Assembly (NCBI GenBank): GCA_028673005.1
Contig: CM054116.1
Span: forward strand, 35,002,854 to 35,066,853
DNA length: 64,000 bases
Source: Tanypteryx hageni
Lineage: Eukaryota > Arthropoda > Insecta > Odonata > Petaluridae
Direction: 5' to 3'
Numbering within the stretch: the first letter of the stretch is position 1; the number at the start of each line of letters is the position of its first letter. The notes under the pieces were generated by a model that ran no database searches, had not been told where the DNA came from, and saw nothing but the letters and a program-made list of their open reading frames with translations. Shown piece by piece: positions 24,264-37,146 of this stretch. The position numbers and the translations under genes were made by a program.

Positions 24264-24302
24264 CCACTGAAGGCGACTGCTTTGTAGCCGAAATGTGTAT
24301 CT
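24264..24302 (+). ncRNA. Hammerhead-like relic related to the intron 2 copy
   Basis: CCACTGAAGG, then CGACTGCTTTGTAGCC, then GAAATGTGTATC and TGG. Flanking CCA and TGG can pair as helix I, and ATGTGTAT can form helix III, with C as the cleavage base. The core base after CTGAAG is G instead of A, which should abolish activity. Arrangement and sequence match the minus-strand copy at 10375-10401. Confidence 0.4.
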
Positions 24303-27300
24303 GGATTTTCCAATAGTTTTACGGAAACTGGAGAGACATAATTCGTCATATCTATATATAGAAACAATTCTCATCATTTTATGCTGATCGTAAGTTAACC
24401 CTGTAAGCAGACGATTGGGTCTGACAGACCCCACCTCCAATTTAGAATGCTGCCACATGCGCGTAATGAACTCTAGTTCATTGGCATGCTATGAATACTC
24501 GGCTGTGTTCGAAGCCTTTAAATACAAATTATTACTCCGGCATTTTCCCACGTTTTCTCGCAAATATATCATGCTGTACGTAAGACCCCAAGATCTGGGA
24601 GCTTGAATAAAAGTTTGATTGTCTGGTTCCAGTGTTAAAATGATCCACTTCTCATGGTTGAGATATTTGAAGTCCGATCGTCCAGTGAACTCCACTTTTA
24701 AGTCCTTTCATTTCCTCATTCCATGAATTATATTTGGTAAATTACTTATCATATTTCGCAAAAACCGAAGAAACATTTTTCGTTTAAAATTAATAAACCT
24801 GAACGGATGCGCACCGATTGATTGTATGAATGCTCCAGACTATTCTATTTCCTTAAAAATCTCAACTCATGAAAGTAAATGTTTTTTTTTTTTCGATCCG
24901 AGTATAAATATCGCCTTTAATTCGAACTCTTCCAGTCAAATGCGACGAAAGTTTTTGGCTAGCGTCTAAGCTCCGGAAAGTTCGGTTTCACGACCAGCTT
25001 GAGTCATCTCTGAAGATGCGTGACGACTTTGCAAACGGTATTCAACTCCTTTCACCGTTTTCGCGATCCCATGCCAGAAGATAATCTAAGATGCACCTTC
25101 GAGGAAGTATCGAGCTGGCGCTTCGAAATAATAATTAATTGCCTGGCACAAAATCGATCTTTGTCTCTTGTATGCCTCACAAAGAAACACTGGGGAACAG
25201 CGAATTTTTTCTTTACGGTATCTCTTACACATTAATTATCAAAACGAGCCAGTTTCCCTCTTTACGTCAGGCCAATTAACATGTCACGAAAAAACGAGTT
25301 TTATTTTTCATAACTATTCTATAAGAGTTTCTAGCAATTTAAATAACTCAATTACAATTCAATGAAGCATTTTTGTCTATGAGGACAATCAAAAAACAAC
25401 AGTCAGTCTTGGACTGGATAGTGGGGATAAACGCATTTTGTGTTTGTTCTTTGGAGTCGATCCTATAAAATAATTTTTTAAATGTCATACCTTATATCTA
25501 CTTTATGCATAGTAGAATTTCAAAATTTCCATTTTTGGAGCAAAATTTGTTACATTTATTAGGTCAGAGTTTTTAAATTTTATAGATTTATTTCTCAAGA
25601 ATTTATTCTGTAAGGTAATTCTTGAGGATTTCCATACATACAGAACTGTAGACGTCGAATTCATGAAATGTTTATTTTTAATACGTGCGGAACACAAAGA
25701 GAAATATCGTTGCAAGAGCAATTTCTGAAAATATTTGAGAAAACTTGTTCATCATAAATAATATTTTACTTTTACAAAATATTAACATTTAAGGTGTATT
25801 CATGATAAAGCTATACACGCACACAATGATGTAGGAAGATAAATTTAGGGAATCTCTTAAAGAGAACTGAACTGGTAGAGCTTCTAACGGGAATTTCACA
25901 CAATTTCCGCGTCTGATGCAATTCGCCTGTCATCCCAGGAGCGCGCTGGCATATATTTTTGTTTCTTTTTCCAGCCGATTGCCAAGACACAAGATCTTGT
26001 GGAGCGGTGCTTTTTTATGAACGACAAGAGAATCCTTCCTACCGAGGGAGAAAGGCAGAAAGGGAAGCGTGCGAGACCGATGGGAGTTGATGACAGGTTT
26101 TAGAGGAGGGATAAGAAAAGAAAAATGAGGAAAAACGAAGCTTCCGGGTGTAGTTTCGACAGTTTATGTTTAATAACTCCAATTGAACTGATGGAAGATG
26201 ATGCTGAGATCGAACATACGAATAAGCAGCGGTTTTGCCGTGTTGAATTGACCAGCATCCTTGACTTTACAGGCGAGGCGAACTGAGGAGTAACTTGCAA
26301 ATATGCGCGATAGATGGCGAAGACGAAAAGCAGAGACGAAGAGCTTTGGCTTGGAAATGTAGTTGAAGCTAACTCTACCGGACGGTCACTAAACTAGGAG
26401 GAAAGGAAATCTAGCGGCTATTTTGGAATGCCAAAAGGTTTTCTGAATTATTACTTACGAAATAATGACATTAGTCATTTTAAAAGTGGGTAGATACACA
26501 CATACACACACAAGCACATATGAACGCTTCGAGTAGTTGGTGAAAAATTTAAAGCAGCCTAAAATGAAAGCATTGCAAGTATATCAGGCCCATCAAGAGG
26601 GTTGGGACACCGGAGCAAAACCCTCGGGCTCCCGGAAGAGGGGAGAGAAAATTTAAAAATATTAATAAAGTAATTGATCAGGTAACAGAAAATAGTATAC
26701 GTAATAAACATAAATTTTATAAAGATTATCATCGTCCTCTTCCCACTTAGGTGATTTCTAGACCTGTCCTTGCTATTTTAGAAAAATTTAAATTTTATTA
26801 CCATTGGGCGATTTGATTTCTGTCATCTTAAGGCTTAATTATCACAATTGCGATAATAAAATCTTAGGAGGGCATAGACATTAAATCGCCTCTATCCAAT
26901 CATAGAAAGATCTTGGATAGAATATTTAATTTTAACGATTGGAATTATATTAATTGAAATCTATTGGAGTATTGTAAGTGGCCGTCAAATGACGTGCAGC
27001 AATTACGCGAAGAATAGCTTTTGTAGCATGAACCTATATCTACATATCTTTTTATTCTATTATCATTTAAAAAATTAAGTTTATATCTTGATCATGTCGT
27101 AGAAGTTTTCGGTATTGCAGAGCAAACAATTGCCCAATGATGAAATACTTTGATTTCTGAATTTTACTAAATTCACTATGTTACTCAAAGAGCTCGGTTA
27201 AATGAAGTTTTTCAAAAGAAGTCGTATTGCCGCAATCAATATGGTTTGACATGTACAACTTTATTCACTAGACAATTATCGAGCTCGCCTTATGGCTGAA

Positions 27301-27983
27301 AAAATTCAAGAATAAGCCCCTCAATATAAAAAAAATCATAAAAGTAAGCTCTTATCTAATACGAGTAGCTGGTGGTTGCATAGTGCAAGCGCTTGAAAAG
27401 TCACCGTACACCAAGATCTAAGCTCGAAAATATACCAACGCGATCTCCAGGGCAACACCATTTCAGCCACGTGGAGCCTATATGTATTAGATAATAAATT
27501 CAATGGGTAATAGCAGTATAGTAATATTTTTCCGTGAAATTAAGGCAACTATCCGTAATTTCCGAATTCTCTGACAACTCGTGTCCAAGTTTTCGTATTT
27601 CAAGATTCGTGACTCAGATCGCCCTGCATGAGCAATAATAATAATCATCATTAAGACAATACCCTATACTTTAAATTTATGGAAAAAGTAGGACATTTTC
27701 CTAGAGAAAAACAAACTTATTCGCTCCTTCCTATAGTCGACATCCCAAATTTAATCGTCGTGTTTGTGCTTTCAGTAGTACGTGAGAATTATAATTATCT
27801 ATGATACCCTCAATCACAGTGCGTGATGCATTTAGTGTTTTGGATACAGTAAAATCTTACATATTATCATAAGAAAATACTGATGATGTTTTCATAATAT
27901 TCATGATATTGAATATTAGGATAAGTTAACTTATATGCTTAAGGGAATAAACTTGATGTTAAATCGATTAAAGAAAAATGAAA
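24303..27983. other. Intergenic DNA, no gene recognised
   Basis: AT-rich DNA with short ORFs only. At 25010-25016 a CTGAAGA followed by TGC...GCA and AAAC is a weaker ribozyme-like pattern. No protein motif was found. Confidence 0.45.
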
Positions 27984-28165
27984 AAATATATTTCCGTAAC
28001 TCGAATATTCTATAACTCGAATAATTTTTGCTTAACCTTGAGATTCGAGTTATAGAAGTTCCACTGTATATATATACATATATTTAAAAATATATTTCCA
28101 TAACTTGAATTTTTTAATACTCGAATAATTTTTACTTTCCCTTGAGATTAGAATTATGTAAGTTC
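27984..28165 (-). repeat. Duplicated pogo/Tigger-like terminus
   Basis: Reversed, 28022-28069 begins CAGTGGAACTTCTATAACTCGA, the kind of terminus (CAGTNGAACCTCnATAACTCGA) seen in Tigger/pogo elements. A similar block with TAACTTGAAT and ACTCGAATAATTTTT recurs at about 28090-28160. The bases beside the terminus (ACTG|TA) fit a TA target. No transposase was seen next to it. Confidence 0.4.
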
Positions 28166-28683
28166 TTTATGAGGGCATTAATTTCTATTAAAAGCATTAA
28201 ATGACTGCAATCGTAATGTATAATACCAGATCCCTTTAAAAGCATTGAGGTCAGTGCCATAGTATTTAAAGATTTCCATTTTTGAAAAGAGGAAAAATTC
28301 ACACTTTTCCGATTTAAAGCAATAATTTACGCTAATTCGGTAAGTATTTAAATTCTCTCTTAAAAATTAAGAACTCCGTTCTTTTAGATAGACAACTGTT
28401 CTTTTCCCGAATTCGTATCCCAATTTAAAGTAATTTAAAAATGCATTTTTAGAAAGCCTTGCACTGAATCCCATGCTTTTCTTATGGAGTATTGAACATT
28501 GGGGTTAAAAAGACCCCTTAAATATTAACTTTTTGTGATTTTTCGATTTTGCTCGTCGGTTGTGATACTCAACCTACTTTCAAATTTCAGATTTTTTGTC
28601 ATTCTATAAGTACCTAAAGTTTTGTGTCAGTGAGTGAGACAAGGTAATGAGACTATTGGAGATACCAAAGATAAATACTTTTT

Positions 28684-29292
28684 ACTTTCTCCATATACGA
28701 AGTATAGAGGAAGTATTGTTTTCATGAAAGAAATCTAATTCGAGATTTCAACGGAAATACATGTTTTAAGGTCCCCTGAACAGGTTTTGCCTATTTTCTC
28801 GATGATGTCTGTCTGCCTGTCAGTCTGTCTGTATGTGATAGATTTTTGTGGGCGCTCTAACTCAAAAACTATTAATCAGATCAACGCAAAATTATATATT
28901 TAACATTTTATAAAAGTTAGAAGATCTGATTAGTTTTTAGTAAAAATCGGTCGACCGGAAGTGGGTGTTTACTCTTGTCACTTATCCGTTATTTTGAAAT
29001 ATTTGCTTTAATATTTGATAAATGTAAAAATGTATTGGAATATAAGTTGTAGGAAATTTTATTTTCTACAACCTTTGTTTGATACATTTTTCCATATAAT
29101 GCATTGTTTAAGAGATATATACTTTTAGCTGCCACCACCACACCATCTACCGAAGACTATTGTTAACAATTGACGCTTAGTTACGTCTTAGTAACGCTCC
29201 TTTTTCTTTTCTTAATTGTCAACCGGAAGTAAATATTGACAACAATCCCAGAGCTAACATCATGTAATTTTCCATATAAATATGGAGAAAGT
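28684..29292 (+). mobile_element. Dispersed TIR element (family 1), cleanest copy, 609 bp
   Basis: Begins ACTTTCTCCATA (28684-28695) and ends TATGGAGAAAGT (29281-29292), a perfect 12-bp inverted repeat. It shares its interior with 10461-11482, and its first 160 bp with 60868-61030. No coding capacity was found. The interior carries GATGTCTGTCTGCCTGTCAG, common in dispersed arthropod repeats. Confidence 0.6.
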
Positions 29293-29899
29293 CATGTGTT
29301 GCCCACATCAGTTTATTCCATACTGAAGTACTTATTCTTAAATAAGTACAAGTTAGCTCAGCCTGAAAGTTCAGGAAACCTTATCATATATAAAGATATT
29401 TTCATATTATCATAAAATCATTCATGAACCTTTATAATTAGAAGTAAATGGCACAAGAAAGAGCAATTTTTCTGCGTTGTCTCTTTATTCGTATATTCAT
29501 TGCCTTATAGTCTTTAAGGCGTACAGTTCTTATTATAAAACTGTAATTAACAACAGCCACAAATAAAGTCACTACTTGGAACCTTTAATGACATGCTAAA
29601 CCAACATAATATAGCCCGCAAGAGCTAAATTAGCCTCAAAGAAGTGTGCAAGTGCATAAAACATGTTTACTTAAAATATTTCACATGACACTGAAAAAAC
29701 GTTTGCAATTATTCGAGCAAACGACCTATAAGATTCTGTTGATATTACTTATATAACCTTAATGCGGATACTTGGGAACAACATTTTTTATATTACACAA
29801 GCATACACTTGTAATTAATTTGTTTTTCGAATTTATCAAATAGTAAATAAACGTATACTCGTATCTTGTAAAATGGCTGCCATCATGCAACAATTACAT

Positions 29900-30262
29900 A
29901 TTCTATTTTCCTCTCCCTAGCTTTTATATGATCTGTAAGGTATAGATTAAAAAATTTATTCGGATAGAGGACATTTATTACGGAAACTTTCGCGGGACCT
30001 TATATTTACGACTTATAATTTCGAAGATAAAATTTTTCAGAAAATCTTAAGCAAAACATCGGTAATTTTGTTTACATCGGTCAATACGACGATTCAATTG
30101 GCAAACAACAATTAAAATAACATATTCTCTCTCCTAAGTTCTTATGTGATCTATAAGGCATAGGCTAAAATATGTATTCGAATAGAGGGCAACATTTACC
30201 ACAAAAAGTCCGCGGGACCATATACTAGCGACTTTAAGTTACGGAGACAAAAATTAAAGAAC
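29900..30262. repeat. Tandem duplication, period about 217 bp
   Basis: Blocks near 29917-30045 and 30134-30262 align: TATTCTnnnTTCCTCTCCCTAnnT, TTnTATnTGATCTnTAAGG, ATTCGnATAGAGG and CGCGGGACCnTATA recur in the same order with scattered differences. Non-coding. Confidence 0.6.
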
Positions 30263-31277
30263 CAACCTATCTTTCCAAACCGTTTTATGCGCATTTCTTA
30301 TAAAGAACGCCTGTGAAATCTCTTTATGGAGTATACTTTTTCTACTTGCTTGTAGTATAATGATATTAATAGCTTATTATACAAAGTCGTTGCGGCATTG
30401 TTTAAGAAGCAGTATTGATTAATTAAATTCAATAAAACATAACTACTATTTTACTAAAATTTTGAATTTGGCATTCAACAAAAATTCTGCAAGAACGGTA
30501 ACTTACAGTGCGTAAATGCCAGCGCAGGGAGGCGTTGAACTGAAGCTATGCCGATTTTCAATAAGACGAATGTGACTTTAATTTCAGACAATAGCAAAGA
30601 AATGTTTACTCAACTGGTCACATAACAATTCTTCTCGATTTTTTCCTTGTCCCGCTTTAGTGTCCCGTAGTCTTTTTAGTAATTTAATTATTCAACATTG
30701 AGATTACAAAACGTGTTAATATTTTATCATGTATAGTTTCTTTGTTTGAGAATGCAGAACATATTAATCTTTTTATTATTTTTTATGACAATGAGTAAGA
30801 TAAAACATTTTTGGAAATATAAATGTTTATATGTAATGATTTCAATATTATCAGTGAAGATGTTAATTCCGACGGGTTATTTATTTGTTTAAGCGTTATA
30901 GAAATTATTGATTGTTCGGGTGTTAGAAAGATTTTCAAATGTGTTAATGTCGTTTTTGTGAGTTCATACAGCATTTTATTTTAGATTTTAAGAACGCGTC
31001 TATTTAAAGTAAAGAATTTTTTAAATCGTGTTTCAGTTTTACCGACGAACGACGTTACATGTCGGCGTCAATGTTGAAGTTAAACATTGCCGCGATTTTC
31101 CAAGGCAATCAAAAGTAAAAGCGACACTGATACAACCTCTCAAGATTAAAATGGTGACCACTTATGGAGAACTGAAATTTCTGAGGGCCAAACTAGTGTT
31201 TTAAGCTCAGTTTACGTCTCCCACTACATTAGTCATCACAACCAAACAGAAAAACTTCATTAGAATAAATCGAGTTT

Positions 31278-31638
31278 AGGTTTGATATAAGACACCCATG
31301 ACCGCTGCTGCCCAACACCCAAGGGTTAAAGAAGCCGGGGATTTAAAGGGGTGGCAGCCACCTTTATAATGGAAAGAAAAGTACCTACACATTAAACAAG
31401 TGGTTGGGGGTTGGATTCGATTTATTTCCTCCCCGTGTTTGGTTAAGTGATTGGGGGTTGGACTCGTTCTATTTCCTCCCCCGGGTTCCATTCCATTTTC
31501 CTCTCCAGGGTTGGGTTAAGTGGTTGGGGATTGGATTCGTTCCATTTTCTTTCCCCGGGTTAAGTAGTTGGGGGTTGCGATAGTTCATTTTTTGTAACAC
31601 AGGTGGTGATGCGGTCGTGGGTGTCTTATATCAAACCT
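31278..31638. mobile_element. MITE with 28-bp TIRs and an internal minisatellite, 361 bp
   Basis: Left TIR 31278-31305 and right TIR 31611-31638 are inverted copies with one mismatch; both begin AGGTTTGATATAAGACACCC. Inside, 31393-31580 is a minisatellite of about four imperfect copies of TTAAGTGGTTGGGGGTTGGA plus a pyrimidine-rich TTTCCTCCCC segment. A clear target duplication was not identified. No coding capacity. Confidence 0.7.
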
Positions 31639-31639
31639 G

Positions 31640-32940
31640 TTCCGAAAATCGACATAAAAATAATGTACAAACTAAACCATTCAAAAGAGAGAGACTAGTG
31701 AAATTTCCAGTCAAAAATTTCGTGTATGCATGATTTAAGTATAAAACAAAAATAAAATAGAAATAAGAATTTTAATGAAACCGCAATTTGTATGCATTAC
31801 AAACTGAAAAACAAATATAAAATTTATCTAATTAAATTGCCTTGAAAAATGACATCAAAATAATCAGTGGAAAAATGTATACTTACTCTGTGAAGCTACC
31901 AAATTGTTTATTTGAGCGATTTTATGAAAGCGAAAGAAGTAGACGAGGGACGGTGTGATATATGAGAAAACTAAGATAATGCCAAGATTTTGCGGGTTGC
32001 AACTTTGGATATTGGTATCACACTTTGAATATCACTGGCATAAAGAGTTCTTTCATTATTATTTAATATAAATTTTATTTTAGTTTTTGGAAAGTGGCTC
32101 TATTTTACGCTGTAAAATTTTCTTAGTATTATTTTATTTAAGAAATTAATTTTCCTATAAAATATTTTAGTTTAAAAAAGTTGAAAAATCTAAAAACCAA
32201 CTATACCAAATCCAATCCTAATCATCCTATTAAATTTGAATGTAAAACTAATTTAATAAATAAACAACAACAAATACAATAAATGATATACATATGTTCT
32301 TTATCTATATGTAATGAGACTCGAATATATTGTTACCACTAAAAATTTTGAAACAATTTTATATAAAATCGTAGCCCAAATTTGTTTTGGTTATTTTTAA
32401 AAATTTTGTTTCACTTATCGTAATAAATTTTGATTAGAAAACAAATTTAATTTATAAATAACAACAAACAACAGAAATACACGGATTTAAGAAAAACTTA
32501 CTAAGCTTTCGCAGAAAATGTACTCAAAATCTTTTTAAAAATTCAGCGCTTTAGATCTCTCTATCTACTTTGGAACACTCGTAAACAAATAAATTAATAA
32601 TGGAATATTTATTTTTGTTGCCGTCGTATTGTTTACCGTTACCAAGGTATTGTTTAAACTTAAAAATTTCCTGAATATGTGGATAGATGCGAGACGAATT
32701 TATGATCCCAGTCAATCATACGCAGTTAGACAAAACCAGAAACTATGCAAATTAACTTACGACGAAAGATTTTCTCGTAATAAATTAGGAGTTAAAAAAC
32801 TCCTAAAATAAAATTTTAAAATTATAGTTCGTTTAAAGTAAACTTAAAAATAAAAACCTGTTGAATATGCTGATGTTTCTATTTCCTGCGTCGGCTATAT
32901 CCGGCAGACTCCGCGAGTTTCGCTCTGAGGGAATTTTTCG
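31640..32940. other. AT-rich intergenic DNA
   Basis: Very AT-rich with no recognisable gene or structured repeat. The 60-residue plus-strand frame at 32629-32811 has no known motif. Confidence 0.5.
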
Positions 32941-32949
32941 CGGTGATTC

Positions 32950-33610
32950 TACGTTTGCCTCTTCTGGGTGCGGGAAACCTCTGCCCGCTCACCTCCTACG
33001 TTTCTTCGGAGGTTGATCTTCCACGTCCCCGGTCGCCGCTCGGGGTCGTTTGTTCCAGTCCTACGGTTTCGTTGTTCTCTCACCGATTGCCCTCAGCTCG
33101 TCGTCGTCGCCTTGTAGCTGGAGGCAGTAGAACACCTCGGCCGCTTTCTGCATTCTATCCGTGATGGATGGGACGCCTGCGGCTGCCAGGAGTGTTGCTG
33201 TGTTAATTCCTCGCCCGGGGCGAAGGATGAGTCGGAGATTTTTGTTCTGCCAAACTTCCAACCTCGTGTTGCATCCGGGTCAGAGTCTACCGCTCCATGC
33301 CGGGGATCCGTATAGCATCTGTGGCAGTAGAGTGCATTTGTGGATGGTGAGCTTCATCGCCGTGGAGACGTAGCGGTTGAGAAGGAGTGGAGAGAGGGAA
33401 GACCTGGAAGCATTCAGCTTCCCAATGACCTTCCTGACGTGGTCCCGGAAATCAAGCGGCTTGTCCAAGGTACACCGCCGTATCTCCCCAGGGTGCTTCT
33501 TGTCCTAGCACCCATATTGGATCCGGTGAGTCCATCCTTCGTTTCCGGTGGAACATCATGGTCTGGGTCTTGGAGGGGTTGACGGCGATCCTCCATTCTT
33601 CATACCAAGA
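32950..33610 (-). pseudogene. Jockey-type non-LTR retrotransposon, RT C-terminal fragment
   Basis: The minus strand reads, across three frames, WRIAVNPSKTQTMMFHRKRR, then YLG, DFRDHVRKVIGKLNASRSSL, STAMKLTIHKCTLLPQMLYG with SPAW, and EVWQNKNLRLIL followed by RGINTATLLAAAGVPSITDR. This is the order at the end of Jockey-clade reverse transcriptases (KWRI.INPSK, the thumb H..K, LLYGSPAW, and the I..LGVPTI-like tail). The catalytic YADD block is not present. GC is far above the flanks. 5'-truncated and frameshifted. Confidence 0.75.
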
Positions 33611-33780
33611 GGTGAGACAAGTTGAATATGGAATTTAATAATGGTTAAATATATGGATATGTGCAGGATGAAAAAGCATAAGAGGGCTGTGGAAAATAAA
33701 CAATTCCGTTTCTCGGCGGTCGCCGATCATGCTTGGTCCGAGCGGGGAAATAAAATTAACGTCGAGGAAATAATAGCCAG

Positions 33781-33798
33781 GGGGGGGGGGGGGGGGGG
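33781..33798. repeat. Poly-G tract
   Basis: An 18-base run of G, followed by CGG. It is a possible assembly or slippage hotspot. Confidence 0.9.
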
Positions 33799-33954
33799 CG
33801 GTACTATCACAGATTAATGTACGAGGCTATAGAGATTATCAAACACCCGGACAATTTCAATAGAGAGGATGGCTACCCCTTCCTAACACCTGGAAAATAC
33901 TATTCCTCTCCGCAAACTGATTGGATGGCCAGCTATCCAATCACAGTGCCCCAC

Positions 33955-34150
33955 AACCAACCGGAGGCAATATATATATAGGGGCAGGAAAAATCTGCTC
34001 TCCACTTCGACCTGAAGATGCTACCTGTCGTCAGCAAAAGACTACGCACGCGGTTGTAACCCGAAATAAGATAGGAGTCATATAAGGAAACATCTCGGAA
34101 GCCTTCGCAACAATTCCATCCGCCTTTACGGGGAGGAGATACACAGGAAG
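33955..34150 (+). repeat. Possible Penelope-like element UTR fragment
   Basis: GCAATATATATATAGGGGCAG is followed by CTTCGACCTGAAGATGCTAC, a TGCT...AGCA helix, AAAAGACTACGC, then CGGTTGTAACCCG. The CTGAAGA/helix/AAAA order resembles the other ribozyme-like relics, with GAAA mutated to AAAA. Weak by itself. Confidence 0.35.
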
Positions 34151-34600
34151 ACAATGGTTAAATATTTTAATATATTTTAATAAACAAAAATAAGCTTAAT
34201 AGATATATATTTGTAGTTTAAAAATTTTCTGTGATATTTTGCGGACTTCTAAGTTTAATTAATAAATTTCTTGTATGGTTATATATCCCTCCGTTGATAG
34301 AAAAATGACACAACTCAAAAAATGGCACTTTTTAGGCAATCCAGAGTAGAATATCCCAAAGAGTAACATTTTTATGTGGAAAAACGACACAAGTGTAGTT
34401 CCCTAAAATCGCCGCTAGGGAGCAGAAGTGTCGTTTGTCTTTTTACTGTTGTTGTAACCTACGTCTCTAGAAAAACGTCATTCATGAGTTAGATCGTATC
34501 GAGGGGTGTTGTGCACACAGACATTTTTGTAGAGAAACGTCGTTTTTGATTTGTGCTAATTTTGCTCATAAAGGTGAGTTTTATTTTATTTTTTTTCTAT

Positions 34601-34815
34601 ATAACGTCACATTTCGAGATGTGACACTTTTCTTTGTATTTTGTGAAAATGTGTTTTGAGTTATGGTAGCTTCATAACGCCACATTTCGTGATGTGACAC
34701 TTTTCTTTATATTTTGCGAAAATGTGTTTTGACTTAAGACAGCTTCATAAGGTTACATTTAGAGATGCGACACTTTTCTTTGTATTAGTAAAATAGCGTT
34801 TTAATTATGACATAC
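34601..34815 (+). repeat. Three tandem 73-bp subterminal repeats in the Sola-like element
   Basis: Units start near 34601, 34674 and 34747. Each has CACATTTCGnGATGTG (an inverted pair CACAT/ATGTG), then ACACTTTTCTTTnTATT and AAAATGTGTTTTGA. The third unit is more diverged (TACATTTAGAGATGCG). Repeats next to a terminus with internal palindromes are typical transposase-binding sites; that role is inference. Confidence 0.75.
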
Positions 34816-34948
34816 TCAATTCACATTGTGTCATTTTACTTCTTAAACCATGTATATAAATTTATAAGCTGTGTCGACTTGATACTTTGATAGAAGTTTA
34901 TTTTACAAAATATTATAATTAAGTACCTGTGACAGGTGAATTAAGGCG

Positions 34949-37146
34949 ATGTCAGACCGGACGAAATTGCTATTGGAGCTTGCTCTAGAAAGGATAAAAG
35001 ACAATTGTTCTACAAAATGGAAACTTCTCCAGTGTAAAATGGTTAGGAGCATTATTGTTATTTACAGTTTTGTACATTTTGTTGTAAATTGGATGTTTAT
35101 TTTTTCTTAAAATGCGTCTTAATATTGTTGAAGATTGTGCTTCAAATGAGAAACCTAACAGTGATGATCTACAAAATAAAAACAATAATTCTGCGAGTAC
35201 TGATGACAATACAAATACTGATAGTACTTATAATGCTATGACTGACAATGACGTTGATATCACTTACGAAAGTTATAGTCCATCTTTAGATGACACAGTT
35301 GATAACGATCCTAATTATTCTTGAGAGGAAAAATCACGCAGCGAAAGATCATCAGATACAGAATCATCATCTTCGGAAGATGGCACAACTTATGAAGAAA
35401 ATGCATCAAAGGAGAGCGCAGAAAATCCCACCCAAGAAATAAAGGACTAGAAAACGGAAATGTAATAAACCCCAATGGAAAAAACGCTGCAAAACGAGCT
35501 AGAAATTCCGGGCTTGCGTATGTGTCCTCTTTGAGAACTAAAAAATTGATGAGAGCGAGAGAAATGCGATCTTCATGTAAAGATAACTGCAAGTTGAAGT
35601 GCAATTCATGATTCACTGCAGAAGAACGAAAACTTCTTTTTGTAAATTATTGGGCCCTTGGTGAGGTACAGCGGCAGCGAGATTTTATATCATCATGCAT
35701 GGTGAACATCAGACCTGAATAACAGTACCCCAGAAATCAAAACAAAAGACGTGACAATCATGCATTTCATTTCTAAATCAATGGAAATCGAATTCGTGTA
35801 TGCAAAACGTACACGCTAGATATAACAGGCAGACCGATAAGATCAGTGCTTGATCCTGAAGTAGGAATGGTTTCAACCGACCTTCGAGGAAAACATGGGA
35901 AGCACTCCAATCTGGAAGCTAGCATAAAGGAAGGCGTTCGAAGGCACATAATGACTATTCCCAGAATTGAAAGCCATTACACGAGAAACCGTTCAAGTCG
36001 TGAATTTAAATAAGGCGGCAAATCGTTAGCAGATCTGCACAGAGATTACGTACAACAATGCAAAGACAATAATGCACCGTATGCAAAGTATTTAATATGC
36101 AATCAAATATTTAACCAATAATTCAACATTTCCTTTTTCTCGCCGAAAAAGGATCAATGCGCACTTTGTGCTTCTTATTCAAATGCTTCTGATGCTGAAA
36201 AATAAAAACTTTAAGTTGAATATAAAAACCACCTGTTGGAGATGACATTGTCGCGCGCAGAAAAAAATGCTGACAAACAAAAAATAAACCGAAATCACGC
36301 TGTTGCTTGTTTTGATTTACAGGCAGTACTCCAATGCCCAAAAGGAGAAATTTCTGTTTTTTATTACGAATGAAAGTTCAGTGATCTTAATTTCACTGTA
36401 TATGAAATGAGAAAGAATGGGCAGGCAGATGAATGCTACTGTTACGTGCGGGATGAAACCCAAGGACAAAGAGGGGCAAATGAAATCGGATCTTGCCTTC
36501 TCAAATATTTAGAAGAGATGTTAATGTGAATTTGAAATTTTTTTTTATTCCGAAAATTGTGTGGGTCAGCAAAAGAATCGCTTCATTCTAACCATGTACA
36601 TTTACGCCTTACTTCAATAAAATATAAAGTCTATGTTATAAATTATTGATAACCGGCCTCACACAAAACGAGGGCGATTCGGCCCACTCCATCATCAAAC
36701 GTCAAATTAAATCATTCTTGAAATCAGGATCATTTTATGTGCCATCACAGCACGTTGTGTTGATCAGATGCGCGAAGAAAGCTGATAAACCGTGTGAAGT
36801 AAAGGAAATGTGCCATACAGATTTTGTTGTTTTTAAAGAATTAAATGCAAGAGTAGGAAATTTGAGCAACAGAAATAGTGATGATAGGATGAGCGACATG
36901 AAAATAATAAAATTTGAAAGAAGGGATCCATTAAAAAATGTTTACAAAACATCGTACGCGCAAAAAGATTTCCGTGAAATAAGTGTAAAATGCCCAAGAA
37001 GACAGAATAAAAGGCACCTCTTCGCCTTAAAATCACTCTACAAAAATAAGTTAAAGATCAGTGAAAGAAAGAGAGCTGATTTAACTGAATTATTAAACCG
37101 AAATCGCATTTCCATGTACTATGCTGATTTTTATAAATCTTTGTAA
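34949..37146 (+). pseudogene. Transposase of the Sola-like element, multiple stops and frameshifts
   Basis: A possible first exon begins at ATG 34949 (MSDRTKLLLELALERIKDN). An acidic Asp/Asn/Ser-rich segment follows (35112-35324), then TRKRKCNKPQWKKRCK, FVNYWALGEVQRQRDFI (about 35639-35690), a VCKTYTLDITGRPI-like block, RGKHGKHSNLEASIKEGVRR, HIMTIPRIESHYTRN, FFSPKKDQCALC (zinc-binding-like), FDLQAVLQCPKGEISVFYYE, and an intact C-terminal frame 36646-37146 with TQNEGDSAHSIIKRQIK and YYADFYKSL. These blocks occur in this order in a transposase family abundant in insects. At least six stops or shifts make it dead. The catalytic acidic residues could not be assigned with confidence. Confidence 0.7.

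Noticed and set aside
34014..34045. Functional hammerhead ribozyme
   Set aside because: CTGAAGA and a short helix are present but GAAA reads AAAA and helix I/III pairing is unclear; kept only as a possible relic.
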